A stretch of 64,000 nucleotides of DNA from Xenopus tropicalis (taxonomy: Eukaryota > Chordata > Amphibia > Anura > Pipidae): positions 107,476,429 to 107,540,428 of the forward strand of contig NC_030684.2 in NCBI RefSeq assembly GCF_000004195.4, read 5' to 3'. Made by a program: the position numbers and the translations under genes. Positions 47,082 through 58,150 of the stretch are shown in pieces. The notes under the pieces were generated by a model, which ran no database searches, was not told the DNA's origin, and saw only the letters and a list, made by a program, of their open reading frames with translations. How positions within the stretch are numbered: position 1 is the stretch's first letter; each line of letters opens with the position of its first letter.

Positions 47082-48141
47082 ACAGTGGTGCTTGAAAGTT
47101 TGTGAACCGTTCACAAATGTAAAAAAAAGTCTATATTTTTAAATGAATGTGACCTAAAACATAATCTGATTTTCAAACAAGTCCTAAAAGTAGATGAAGA
47201 AAACCTAGTTAAACAAATGAAACAAAAATTATTATATTTGGTCATGTATTTATTAAAAAAAATGATCCAGTAACATATCTGTGTGTGGCAAGAGTAAGTG
47301 AATGGTGCTCTCAGTATTTGGAGTGACCCCCTTGTGCAGCAATAACTGCAACTAAACATTTGCGGTAACTGTTGTTCAGTTCTGTACATCGAGGAATTTT
47401 AGCCCATTCCTCAATACAGAACAGCTCCGGCCCTTGGATGTTGGTGGTTTTCCTCAAATGAACCGCTTGCTTTAGGTCTTTCCACAACATTTCATTTGGA
47501 TTAAGATCAGGAGTTTGACTTGGCCAATTCAGAACATTCACTTTATTCTTCTTTAACCATACTTTGGTAGAACCACTTGTGTGTTTAGGATCGTTGTCTT
47601 GCTGTGTGACCCACTGTCTCTTGAGAGTCAGTTCATAGACAGAAGTCTTGACATCTTCCCTTAGATTTCTCTGGTATAGTTCAGAATTGATTGTTCCATC
47701 TGGTGCGTTCTTGGTATGCCACTGGTAACCTCTCGGACTACTAGACGCCTTGCAGTTGGAGTTATCTTTGATGGTCAACCACTTCTGGATAGGTTCGACC
47801 ACTTCTGGATAGGGTAACAGCGGTTTGAATTTCCTCTATTTGTACACAATCTGCCCGATTGTAGTTTGGTGGAGTCCAAATGCCTTAGAAGAAGTCTTGT
47901 AAGTTTTTCCAGCTTTATGGGTATCAACAATAATCCTAAGGATTCACTTACTTTTTCTACAATTGGATCATTTTTTTCAATAAAGACACAACAATATAAA
48001 AAAAAAAGTTTTCATTTTTTTTAATTGGGTTTTCTTTATCTACTTTTAGGATTTGTTTGAAAATCAAATGATGTTTTAGGTCACTTTCATATAAAAATAT
48101 AGAAAATTTTAAAGGGTTCACAAACATTCCAGAACCACTGT
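47082..48141 (-). mobile_element. internally deleted Tc1-like transposon with long terminal inverted repeats
   Basis: The ends CAGTGGTGCTTGAAAGTTTG and (inverted) CAGTGGTTCTGGAATGTTTG start inverted repeats of about 120 nt that share GTGACCTAAAACAT and TCCTAAAAGTAGAT. The minus-strand interior (47311-47802) keeps the transposase C-terminal catalytic part: QQDNDPKHTS and NWPSQTPDLNPNEMLWKDLK, with the second Asp and the final Glu region. Comparison with the Tc1-like sequence I recall shows the central transposase removed near 47700-47715. A further deletion lies near 47935, and a 19-20-bp direct duplication at about 47775-47815. It is non-functional as a gene. Confidence 0.9.
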
Positions 48142-48199
48142 TATAACATAAGCACAAAACAAAAAGAAGACATGCATGAAAGAAGAGCATGAAATTAAA

Positions 48200-48425
48200 T
48201 TAGTACTTTGGCTTGGAGGCAAGTTTGGAAGCATAGAGACACAGTTTTACTCAAGCAGATCCTCCTGCAGGCCAGCAGTCCACATGGGGCTACCAAATAG
48301 TCAATCACAGTGCTTATTTGACATCCCCCCCAAAAAAATCCTTTTTTTTCTTGCTTGTGTGGTTTACCAACACTTTTAGATCTAAGTGTAGTTTATGAGT
48401 AAAAAAGGTTGAGAATGCCTGCTCC
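48200..48425. mobile_element. interspersed repeat, partial copy
   Basis: Shares GGCTTGGAGGCAAGTTT, GAAGCATAGAGACACAG, CAGCAGTCCACATG and CTTGCTTGTGTGG in order with 52465-52675. It is a diverged pair of one non-coding family. Confidence 0.65.
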
Positions 48426-49652
48426 ATACAATATTGCAAGAAATAACTTAACAAGCTTAAGACTATGATGTTGTGCTAGAGGTGAACCAGAGAAAGTCCA
48501 CACGCCTATATTTATGCATGTAGCATAACAACTATGCTGTGTAATGTAAAACATGATTCTAATAGAAGAGCAGAGCTTACTGTGCATGAAAACCCAGATC
48601 TGTCATACCCACAATGTGTACATGTACTGTAGCAGCAAAACATTGCTCCTGATCATTTTACTGCTACCAATTAGCCCTGTGTGGTTGGACCAGTTTTGAA
48701 GAGAGCAGTGAGTAATAAAATGAGAGAATGTGATGTGGTGAGCAAATGGGAGACATCCCGGATGGAAACACAGCCACAAACAAATGGATCAGTGAGGAAA
48801 CAGACACCACAAGGACCACAGGTAAAAGACACAACAGGAATCTATAGAGACTCATCCTAGACTGCTAAAAATGTTATACTAAGTAGTAGAAATAAGCGTA
48901 GCTGTCTCCAAGAATTAGTAAAGGCAGAATTTCTATTCCAGACCGATCGTGGGGACAGGGTGCAAGTCTACAGGGAGTTATACAAATTGCACACAGGTCA
49001 CTTTCATGCTCTCTAAGTAGCAAATAATAAAATCCTCTATGGGGAATAGTTCTAATAGTTGCTTTGGGATGCTAAAGACTAGCAAATATAGAAGTAGACC
49101 AGTATAGTATGACAAAGGTTTCAATGTTTTTTTAATGTCTGTAAAAAGGAACTGTTGTTGACGTTGAAATGTTATTAAGTTAGAGTCTAGCATTTAATTA
49201 ATTTGGCCATTGGGTAGTTCTTACTTATGTCTTACTTATGTCTAAAGAAGATCTTTAATTTAAAAACAACAAGCAGCATCATAGCTCCCATTCATAATGA
49301 CATGATATATATGACACTCTGATATGATATATATGAAACTCTGTGCAGAGTGTTCTCATTTCTACTTTTTTTTTAGATAAAATGCTGATCATGGATATCA
49401 AATATGCTTTTCTTGAGATGCATACATACAAGTTTAAAAAAGTTATAATTAACTATCCCCTTTGTGTTGTTTCCCAGTAGGAAGTCTGTAGGAAGCAGAG
49501 TTCTTTTATACAATATAGCAGTAATTCTCCACCTTAGGGAAAGACAATATACAACCATATGGGAGAATGATGAAATGTGCAAAGTTATACACAGATATTG
49601 CATATAGGGAATCATTAGACTTGCTAACTGTGCAAATAACTGTGGTACAGAG

Positions 49653-49689
<37 letters not shown>
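49653..49689. repeat. (GTTA)n microsatellite
   Basis: About nine uninterrupted GTTA units. Confidence 0.9.
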
Positions 49690-51433
49690 GGGAGAATAAC
49701 ACCATTTGTTGCCTTTACCAATGGGAAGGGGGTGTTTATAGGAATTTATGCTGAGTGATTCATTACTTACTAAACATCTCTGAACATTTACAGCTTATTC
49801 TATCTTTGCCCCAGGATAGTATTATGAGGAATCTGTTGAGGCTAACTGAATTTGTTTGGTTTATTTTAAATGGAGCCAGCATGTTACTCACATCTTGTTA
49901 CTATAGTACAACTAATAATGTATGTCTTTCTAACTGTAACATGATTAACTTTACTATAGTGAATACAAGATAAGTATCCCTTGTTTCTGGAGATAAAGAC
50001 ACTATTCAGTTGCTGTATTGGTTTTTCACTTGCCTATAATAATTAGGGATACAGGGATAGGGAGTTGTTTTTGAATATAATATTAAGGTTCTCCTTTACC
50101 CATAAAAAGGGATAGAAAAGGATATAAGTAAAAAAGTTGCTTAAAGGAATATTTGACAAGCCAAGATGAAAATTTCAAATAACTGCTGACCACATATGTT
50201 TGGAAAGCAGCGCTGGCTACACGTTTCAATTACTTTGTGATTAATGGATATACTCAACTTTGCCTTAAGCATTAAATAAAAATCCTCAACTCAATGAATA
50301 TTTAGTGTTGGTCAAGCATCATATAGTAATTTAATACATTCGCGCAGTCAGAACCAAATGTCCTAGATGGATTTCTGAGAAGTGAGGCCCACTTTTAATT
50401 TTTTTTTTTTTCGATCTGCCATATTGTTAAATAAACCTGTCTGCAGGATGGCTGTTTGTATAAGCAAATGACTTTCTCTGGTAGAAGAGGCGATTTCCTG
50501 AGTCAATGACTTAACTTGCTCATGGGCTGCAAGCAGGAAATTGCTGACCTTAAGGTCATTGTCACTTTTGAAAACCATCAAGTTGGTTATAACAAGTGAA
50601 CCAGAAACAGGTGTTAATCAGCTGTGCAGAAAAGGGGAGATTAAGGGGGCACTGAACCCTATTTCATAGTCCTGCATGTGTTACAGAAAAGCGAGTGGTT
50701 CGCCAGTCTACGCGACCAATGCAGGAACAATGCAAGGATTTGAGCAGAAACTGTATGTTAATTATGGGAATTTTGAATGAAGATATAAAATCAATAACAT
50801 GTGCAGGACACTAGAACGCTACCATTCATCCCAAGGCTCTCTTTCAAGGCACACAATAATTGTCTGTCCATTGGGACTTTTTCCACTCTCAGCATATCTC
50901 TACATTTGCATTATTCACAACAGTGTGTAAAAACCAAAATCATGAGGCGTCAAGCAAATGTGTAATGAACTACACAAGAAGAGATATGATACACGATAGT
51001 CCCTTACCTCCTAGGAAGGTGCAAAGCAGGTGTAGATGCAACCTGGCCTGTTGCTTAGACTTTGCTGATCCTCTCACCCCTCTCATGCAATCAAATAAAT
51101 ATTTCCCAAACCAACACTCCCATTAAAAAAATATTAATACTACTGCTACTGTTATTGGTAGAATCAACAAACACAAATAAGCCCCCATCACATTCCCTGA
51201 GAACTTGGTTGGCATTCAAGGCCAAGGCACTTATAAAAAACATCTGGCTGATTGGTGACACTGATCACCATTATTGTATTCCTGTTCATTTTCTGCACAT
51301 TTTACTCATGTTCTCACATGTCCTCAATGCTTCCAACAAATGCGTTCTAATAATCAGTAAAATACCCAATCGTGGGTGCACAGACCACCATTCAATTGGG
51401 TCACCAATTTTCATTACTAACATGAAGTATATA

Positions 51434-51747
51434 TTTTAACCCATGGGCCTGTCTTTGTGAAGTGGGGTCATGGGTCAAGTTAAATATAGGCATACTTTAT
51501 GGGGCAGATTTAAAAACAACTTTCTTTTCCTTCCTATAGGGTTAGAAGTGTATTTATCAATGGGTGAAAGTTAGAATTCACCATTTGATAAATATGCTTC
51601 TGAAAATCCATAGGAATGAATAGAACTAAGTGAGTTTTTATGTATTAATTTCTAAACTCACATTTTGATAAATCTGCCCCATAAAGTATGCCTATATTTA
51701 TCTTGACCCATGACCCCACTTCACAAAGACAGGTCCATGGGTTAAAA
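51434..51747. mobile_element. nested inverted-repeat element
   Basis: Outer arms of about 75 nt start TTTTAACCCATGGGCCTGTC and end with the inverse, sharing GTGAAGTGGGGTCATGGGTC. Inside them GGGGCAGATTTA and TAAATCTGCCCC bound a second inverted pair. It is non-coding. Confidence 0.75.
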
Positions 51748-51866
51748 CTCACAATATGATAAATCTGCCCCTATATGTACAGCTATGGGATCTTTTATCA
51801 GGAATATTTGAGACTTGTGGTTTTAGAGATGTGGGCCCTTTTTTTAATGTGAATCGTCATGCCTTA

Positions 51867-52358
51867 GGGGCTGATTTACTAACCCACGAACGGGTCGAAA
51901 TGAGTCCGATTGCGTTTTTTTCGTAAAGATCGGTATTTTGCGATTTTTTCGTATTTTTTGCGATTTTTTCGGCGTCTTTACGAATTTTTCGTTACCGATA
52001 CGATTTTTGCGTAAAAACGCGAGTTTTTCGTAGCCATTACGAAAGTTGTGTAAAATCTTGCGATTTTTCGTAGCGTTAAAACTTACGCGAAACTTCGCAC
52101 CTTTTAAGTTTTAACGCTACGAAAAAGGCGCAACTTTTCGCGTAAGTTTTAACGCTACGGAAAAAATCGCAAGATTTTAGGCAACTTTCGTAAAGGCTAC
52201 GAAAAACTCGCGTTTTTACGCAAAAATCGTATTGGTAACGAAAAATTCGTAAAGACGCCGAAAAAATCGCAAAACAAACGAAAAAGTCGTAAAATGTTCG
52301 TTTTCAAGTCGGAACTTTTCCAATTTGGGTCGGATTCGTGGGTTAGTAAATCAGCCCC
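51867..52358. mobile_element. 492-bp CpG-rich foldback element, TTA target duplication
   Basis: Starts GGGGCTGATTTACTAACCCA and ends with its inverse, with TTA at 51864-51866 and 52359-52361. The arms run almost to the centre (about 52110) and share blocks such as GCGATTTTTTCGGCGTCTTT, CGTAAAAACGCGAGTTTTTC and CGTAGCGTTAAAACTTACGC. CG dinucleotides are densely packed against a CpG-poor background. There is no reading frame. Confidence 0.9.
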
Positions 52359-52369
52359 TTAGAGTAGTG

Positions 52370-52675
52370 ATCCCCAACCAGTGGCTCTTGAGCAACATAT
52401 TAATCACCACCCCCTGTGATGTTGCTCCCAGTGGCCTCATAATAGGTGCCTATTTTTACATTTCTGGCTTGGAGGCAAGTTTTGGAAGCACAGAGACACA
52501 GTGTTACTCCAAACAGAGCCTCCTGAAGGCTAGCAGTCCACATGCGGCTGCCAAATAGCCAATCACAGTCCTTTTTCAGGATTCCCCAATAACTTTTTTC
52601 ATGCTTGTGTGGCTACCAACACTTTTTACATCTGAGTGTGGCTCACAAGTAAAAAAAGTTGGGAAATTCTGGCTT
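52370..52675. mobile_element. interspersed repeat with GTGATCCCCAACC start
   Basis: Begins at GTGATCCCCAACCAGTGGCT and ends near GTAAAAAAAGTTGGGAAATTC. The relative at 48200-48425 lacks the left part. It directly follows the foldback element. Confidence 0.65.
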
Positions 52676-53066
52676 ACTGCAACTGAAAACATTTAACTGT
52701 TAATAAAAACAATAGGATTATTTTTTCATCGGCATGGATTTATACTGGTTTATGATTGTAGAGAAGAAAATCAGTCAAAATGAAGAATTATTTCAATAGG
52801 AATATAGGATACTATAGGAAATGGCTTTCCTGCATTTCAGAACTATCTATATAATTTGTATTATAGGATTATAGATATATCTTTACCTAAATTTACAAAT
52901 GGGACTTTGTGTTTCATAGAAAGATAATCTTTAAAGTATTCTGTAATCAGCACTGGATTAATAAGGATCCACAAATCAAACTATGAGAATGCTGGCACTA
53001 TGCGCAATTTATTATACAATTAATAAGGGGTCCCCAGTAAGACAAGCAGGGCTCATTTTCTAATGG

Positions 53067-53482
53067 TTAGGCTGATGCCAAACGTGGCGTTTTTACGCTG
53101 CGTATTTTCTAATTCTCTCAGCGGCTGAAAAACGCCCGATATCATCATCCATAGAAATAACTTGAAAAGACTCGAGGCAAACCACACAAAGCGTAAATAC
53201 GCTAGAAAACGCCTTAGCACGGATTTTTCAAGCGTTGGCTGAAATACGCCAGTATTTGCAAAGCAAGCTATTCCTATGTATACGCAAAGGCAGCTGCCAG
53301 ACCTAGCTGAAATACGCAGCGTTTTTTACTATTTTGCACTATTAGCACCATGGAAACGGGATTTGCTTACGTCACCAGTTCTAGGCTGAAAAACGCCATA
53401 GTTAGGGGCTGTGTGGCTTGTGCGGCGTTTTTAGACTGAGAAAATACGCAGCGTAAAAACGCCACGTGTGGCATCAGCCTAA
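53067..53482. mobile_element. MITE with 45-bp terminal inverted repeats
   Basis: TTAGGCTGATGCCAAACGTG and onwards is mirrored at the right end (CACGTGTGGCATCAGCCTAA), with about 45 bp of near identity including GGCGTTTTTACGCTGCGTAT. The interior contains more CTGAAAAACGCC and AAATACGC units. It is CpG-rich and non-coding. Confidence 0.85.
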
Positions 53483-53658
53483 CATTGAAAATCAGCACAA
53501 GCTGGAATGTTTTCTCATAGTAGAAACAGGCATGACGTTTTGTACCTAAAAATTAAGTCACATATTTGTGTGGCATTTATTAAATTGCACATCATAATAA
53601 AAAAGAAATTATGATTTAAAAAAAACTGTGGTCATAATAAAATGGATATATATATATA

Positions 53659-53885
53659 TATACAGGCTCAAATGACGGCACACACAGGATTTGTTAATAG
53701 AAGTCACTGGATCAAACGAAAATTGATTACATCAGAGGTTTATTAGTTCCAACGGGATCCCTGACGAAAGCTCCTGTGTGGAGCTGAAACGTTGGAACTA
53801 ATAAACCTCTGATGTAATCAATTTTCGTTTGATCCAGTGACTTCTATTAACAAATCCTGTGTGTGCCGTCATTTGAGCCTGTATA
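53659..53885. mobile_element. perfect 93-bp-arm palindrome enclosing a hammerhead-like core
   Basis: The arms 53661-53753 and 53791-53883 are identical inverted copies as I read them, from TACAGGCTCAAATGACGGCA to the inner GTTCCAAC. The 37-nt loop holds the ribozyme-like core. (TA)n tracts abut the left side and lie near the right. Confidence 0.9.
53755..53799 (+). ncRNA. hammerhead-ribozyme-like motif 1
   Basis: CTGACGA box at 53761-53767. Stem II is AGCTCC (53769-53774) with GGAGCT (53780-53785) and loop TGTGT. GAAAC follows at 53786-53790, then GTT with a predicted cleavage after 53793. Stem I pairs ATCC (53757-53760) with GGAA, with one A/A mismatch and further pairs beyond. One unpaired A follows the CTGACGA box, which differs from textbook hammerheads. 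The layout is that of minimal type I hammerheads reported in Penelope-like elements. Confidence 0.55.
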
Positions 53886-55500
53886 CTGTTTTTTCGCACA
53901 GGCACCCAGGTATTAACTTTATCTTATGGTGTGCTGCTGACTAGCATTTTTTTTATATATATATATATATATATATAGGCATATAGTTACATGCCCCTCA
54001 ATCACATGGAACTATTGAAACACAAACATAATCTTGTCTGATGCTATGTGCAAAGGATGTATTCATGCTTTTATAATGAGAAGTATAGGGCATAAGGATT
54101 CCCTGCATCTCTGTGGGGCGCTCTTTGCACCCAATGCCTCAATCACATTAATAAACACAACAAGTGCATTATTATTATTAAGTGTACAAACTACTGCACA
54201 TTATTGTGACTAGCAGTTGTGTCTATATTAGTAACTGAGGCTGACAGAGAGTAATGTTTCAATGACTGGGGAGTGGGTGCTAGCTTTGATTTCAGAACAC
54301 AACACAATTTACAGATTATTATTGCTCCCTGTCCTGTGCTTACTCTTATGGCTTAGTGCAACCAACTTTTCCTACTTTCAGAAGTAAAAGTAAATAGTGT
54401 AACTTGAAAAGGACCCTTTGACCCCCCCCCCCCCCCCATCCCATATCCTGACAGAGAAAGTCAGGATTCCAATACTTAATAAAAGAATCCCTACCTATGA
54501 CCCCACCCCCTACGTTTTGTGATGGATGATCCGAACTCTGAATTTCACCCCTAAGTATTGGGTGAGGGCCTCTTCTCCCTGTATAAAAAAAAAACAAACA
54601 AAAGTCCTGTAAGACAGTTTTTTTTCCTACCTTTTCCCAGGTCCAGCAAAATAAAACACCCTCGTCTTCACCTTTAGCCAAAATGAATAATGACAAGCAG
54701 AAAATATGCAGTAAATAATAATTTGTATTCCTCCTGGGAGAAGCCAAATAGGTGGGTCCAGTTAAAGTTCATATGATCCCTGGTTTTACCTTAAAACTTC
54801 AAATGTTGAGTTTTGTCTTATATTTTAAGAACGATCAATGGTTTCAGTCATAATAAGAGTAGAACTTTGGCTTTGGCTTTTGGCAAAATGGGAAAGGGTA
54901 TATAGGCCCAATCCCCTGGCTAAGGGATAACGTTTGGTAACCCTAATGCTTTTGCAAGGTTACAAAAACCTCAAAGTCCAATAATTACTGGAATGTGAAA
55001 AATTGTTTTCTTTGTTATAAACAGTTCCCTTTAAATATTTAGGCCTCATTCACACTACAAACTTTAATACAGTTTTTTCAGACAGATCCAGTGACCCAGA
55101 CTTTTCACGTGAATGTTTCTCAATTCAAGTCTAGGAAAACAAAACTGATCTGTTCTCACAGTGAAATCAGATCATTGTTTTAATCTAGACAGTTTAATTG
55201 CCAACTTGTATGTCATTAAATTCCAGCTTTTTGTGCATCATTTCATTTCTTGACTTGAAAAAACTCTGAACCAGGCATGTTTGCTTTCGGTAGCTATAGA
55301 CTTTAGATATGAATAAATATATATATATATACACACACACAAATGTATGCTATTATTGATGTTTTTCTGTAAGTGAAACACACATCTGACAAAGAAACAC
55401 AACACATAGAACTATTCTCATGTGCCTTTCAAAAATGTAAAAGCAAAGGAGTCCCTAAACACTTTATGTTTGAATACACTGGGTTTTCTATAAGATAATA

Positions 55501-55981
55501 GGGCACATGTACACTCATAGTGCAGTGAGAAAAGTGCAGTTTTGAGCCAAGTTTTTTTACCCACAATGCAGCATTTTCCTTAGAATTCCAGCATCATTGT
55601 GGTTGCGGTGCTCTTGATCCAATTGTGCTGCACCTTACGCAATTTAATTCCATTTGGCTAAATTAAGACGGCACAGCTGTGTCGAATATTTTCAAAGTCT
55701 GCATGGAATCATTTTAGGTGACGTACGCCCCAATCATTTGCTGTAACTGAATTGCAATAATTGACGCAGGGTTCTGAGGACTACTGAGCACTATTTAGGG
55801 TTCATGTACATCCGCAAGTGTAGTTGTGGTCCCCGTACCTTCCCCGCAGTCATTTGATCATAAAATCCCTTTTTCATTAAAGGTACTTGTGTCAAAATTC
55901 ATCTAGTTGCACTTGGCATAGATCAGTCCACCACCTCCAAATTGCACTTTGTTCACTGCACCTGTGGATGTACACGTGCCC
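55501..55981. mobile_element. MITE with GGGCACATGTACA ends
   Basis: GGGCACATGTACACTCATAG at the left and ATGTACACGTGCCC at the right. The inverted similarity continues through GTGCAGTGA and AAAGTGCA. The interior is non-coding. Confidence 0.75.
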
Positions 55982-56093
55982 TATAATCTTACAGAAAACC
56001 CAGTGTATTCAGACATAATATGTTTAGAAGCTCCTATGCTTTTGCATAGGAGAATGGTCCTTTTAATACATTCATTTTTCTGTGCTCTGGTTT

Positions 56094-56095
<2 letters not shown>

Positions 56096-56168
<73 letters not shown>
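56096..56168. repeat. (TA)n microsatellite
   Basis: About 36 uninterrupted TA units. The 84-codon frame at 55949-56203 is an artefact of this tract. Confidence 0.95.
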
Positions 56169-56172
<4 letters not shown>

Positions 56173-56391
56173 ACAGAGTGTAGCACACCCGTCACCAAAA
56201 TAACATCCCTCGGTGCAGGTAAAAAATATACATATAGAGATAGAGTACCGCACGCTCAGGGACTTGGTGCAAAAGAAAAAAAGTTTATTATAAAAACTCT
56301 TCTTTTACTGTTTGTACTTGAAACATTGGAGTTTTTTCAATAAACTTTAGAGTTTTTTCAATAAAACATCATATAAGACTACACTCACAGG

Positions 56392-56468
56392 TCTTGCAAA
56401 GTGAAAAAAATGGTAAATTATTGAATTTATTAGTTCAATAAATTACCATTTTGTTTCACTTTGCAAGA
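56392..56468. repeat. short palindrome
   Basis: TCTTGCAAAGTGAAA...ATGGTAA is mirrored by TTACCAT...TTTCACTTTGCAAGA, 25-nt arms. Upstream (56330-56365) are CTTGAAACATTGGAG and repeated TTTTTTCAATAAA, resembling the AATAAA-bearing tail of the ribozyme-type fragments. Confidence 0.6.
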
Positions 56469-57517
56469 ACTGTGAATGCAATTTTTTAATTCTGGCACCC
56501 AAGCAATTATCTCATACAAACGGAGAAATGGAGTGCAGTTATATATATCTGTCTCATTCTAGTTCAAACCCCCACATACCTTTATATTTCGTAATTTTTC
56601 ATGTGAGCAAAGGGTTTATAATTGGCAAATGCAAAGCTACACAATAATAAAACACATACAGGTCTCCTGTGATAAAAATACTCTTTAAATACATTATAAT
56701 AGGGGCACCATCATCAAAATTAAAAAGGTTTTATTTGTGTTTGTAAAGAATGAGTAACAGTGCATCAGTCTTCATATTTATGCATTCAAAATGCCTAGCT
56801 GTACTTTGAAAACAAAAAAGTAGAGGACAAAATATATTTTTGATGGCTTACATGAATTATAGGTGAGTAACTCAAATGATGATAATGTTATAGCCAATTT
56901 TACTCTTCACAGGAAGTGCAGTTTCTGCTTCCTTTCTTTGAAAACAACAGCAGCCCTGACATCATTTATGACCAGGAATCTAAAAGCACAAGTGCCATGG
57001 ATCTTTATTATAAAGACCCAACATTTGCATTCTACATAACTATTGTACAACATAGAAAGGGCCTTGACAGAATTAGCAGTAAATGTGGGACGGACATAAA
57101 GGGGCTCTTATACTAAAATTCAGAAAAAAAACTCTCCAAAACTTGGTCTCTTATTGACTTAAAAAATTTCTGTGTAAAAAATATACACCCAAATATATTC
57201 TCTCCCAAGCCAGACTCCCATAGAAAGCCATTGTAAGAACATTTATTCTGGCATGAAAACATATTTGTTGACATTTCAAAGCAATAGTTTTACTAAATGC
57301 TGGAAAACTTAAAACATTATAGATGCCTCCCCAAAGCAGAGGGACACTTTTAGGTAAAAATGAACATTGAGGGAAATTTTAAAAGTTTTTTAGTAAATTG
57401 CAGGAAACGAAAAAATAAGGGAAATAGTAAACAGTCGCGTGAAAAAATACAAGAACAAATATTTAGTCCTAAACCCAACTTTTTTTGAATATTCACGGTA
57501 GTGGAAAAAACTTTTTT

Positions 57518-57737
57518 CATATAGAGGTGTATTTTACAGCGTGGTCACATATCCCAGCCAATGAATTACTTTATTGCAGAGGTGCCACAAGTCCGAAGAG
57601 GCAATCCCCTACCAGATAAACACTTTATCATATAGAGGTGTATTTTACAGCATGGTCACATGTCCCAAGAACAGCCAATCATTTATCATACAAGCTCTTT
57701 TTTATACATGTGTATTTAATAGTAAAGTCGGCAAACT
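57518..57737. repeat. 110-bp tandem duplication
   Basis: TCATATAGAGGTGTATTTTA occurs at 57518 and again at 57628, both followed by CAGC(G/A)TGGTCACAT. A weaker third ATACATGTGTATTTAATAG lies at about 57704. Confidence 0.75.
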
Positions 57738-57869
57738 CCCTACCACCCAATTCTGCTACAAACAAGTACAGTGGAAAACAATAAACAAAACCATTATTAG
57801 AGGTAACCAAGGTGAGGCAAATGAGTGCTCTTGTATGGGTATCGCAACTACATGTATAATGGTCGCAGT

Positions 57870-58150
57870 TTAATAGGGTATGTAGGGGCGGGCCAAGCTG
57901 ACCGGGCGCCCAAGGCAACCGGGTCGGCCACCCCCCCTCGCGTGTGCTTTGGCATTCGCCCAATCGCCCCCCCCCCCAACGGCGCATGCGATCTGATCGG
58001 TCATTGCCTCCACCGCTAATGACAAGCGGCAGGGGCAATGACAAAGTAGCTGAACTAGGGGTAGGCAGGAGAGGCTCCTGTCTGGCGCCCCCCAATCATT
58101 ATGCCCTAGGAATTTGCCTCTTCTGCCTACCCCTAGTTCCGGCCCTGGGG
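57870..58150. repeat. GC-rich repeat with inverted GTAGGCAG segment
   Basis: GGGCGGGCCAAGC at the left. CTAGGGGTAGGCAGGAGAGGC (58057-58077) has its inverse at about 58116-58136 (GCCTCTTCTGCCTACCCCTAG). C runs are present. Open frames on both strands (57679-58095, 57870-58163) are low-complexity by-products. Confidence 0.5.

Noticed and set aside
54346..54747. 133-codon minus-strand open frame
   Set aside because: Driven by the C16/G16 tract and polypyrimidine stretches; no protein-like features.
55949..56203. Tyr-Ile repeat protein frame
   Set aside because: Simple translation of the (TA)n microsatellite.
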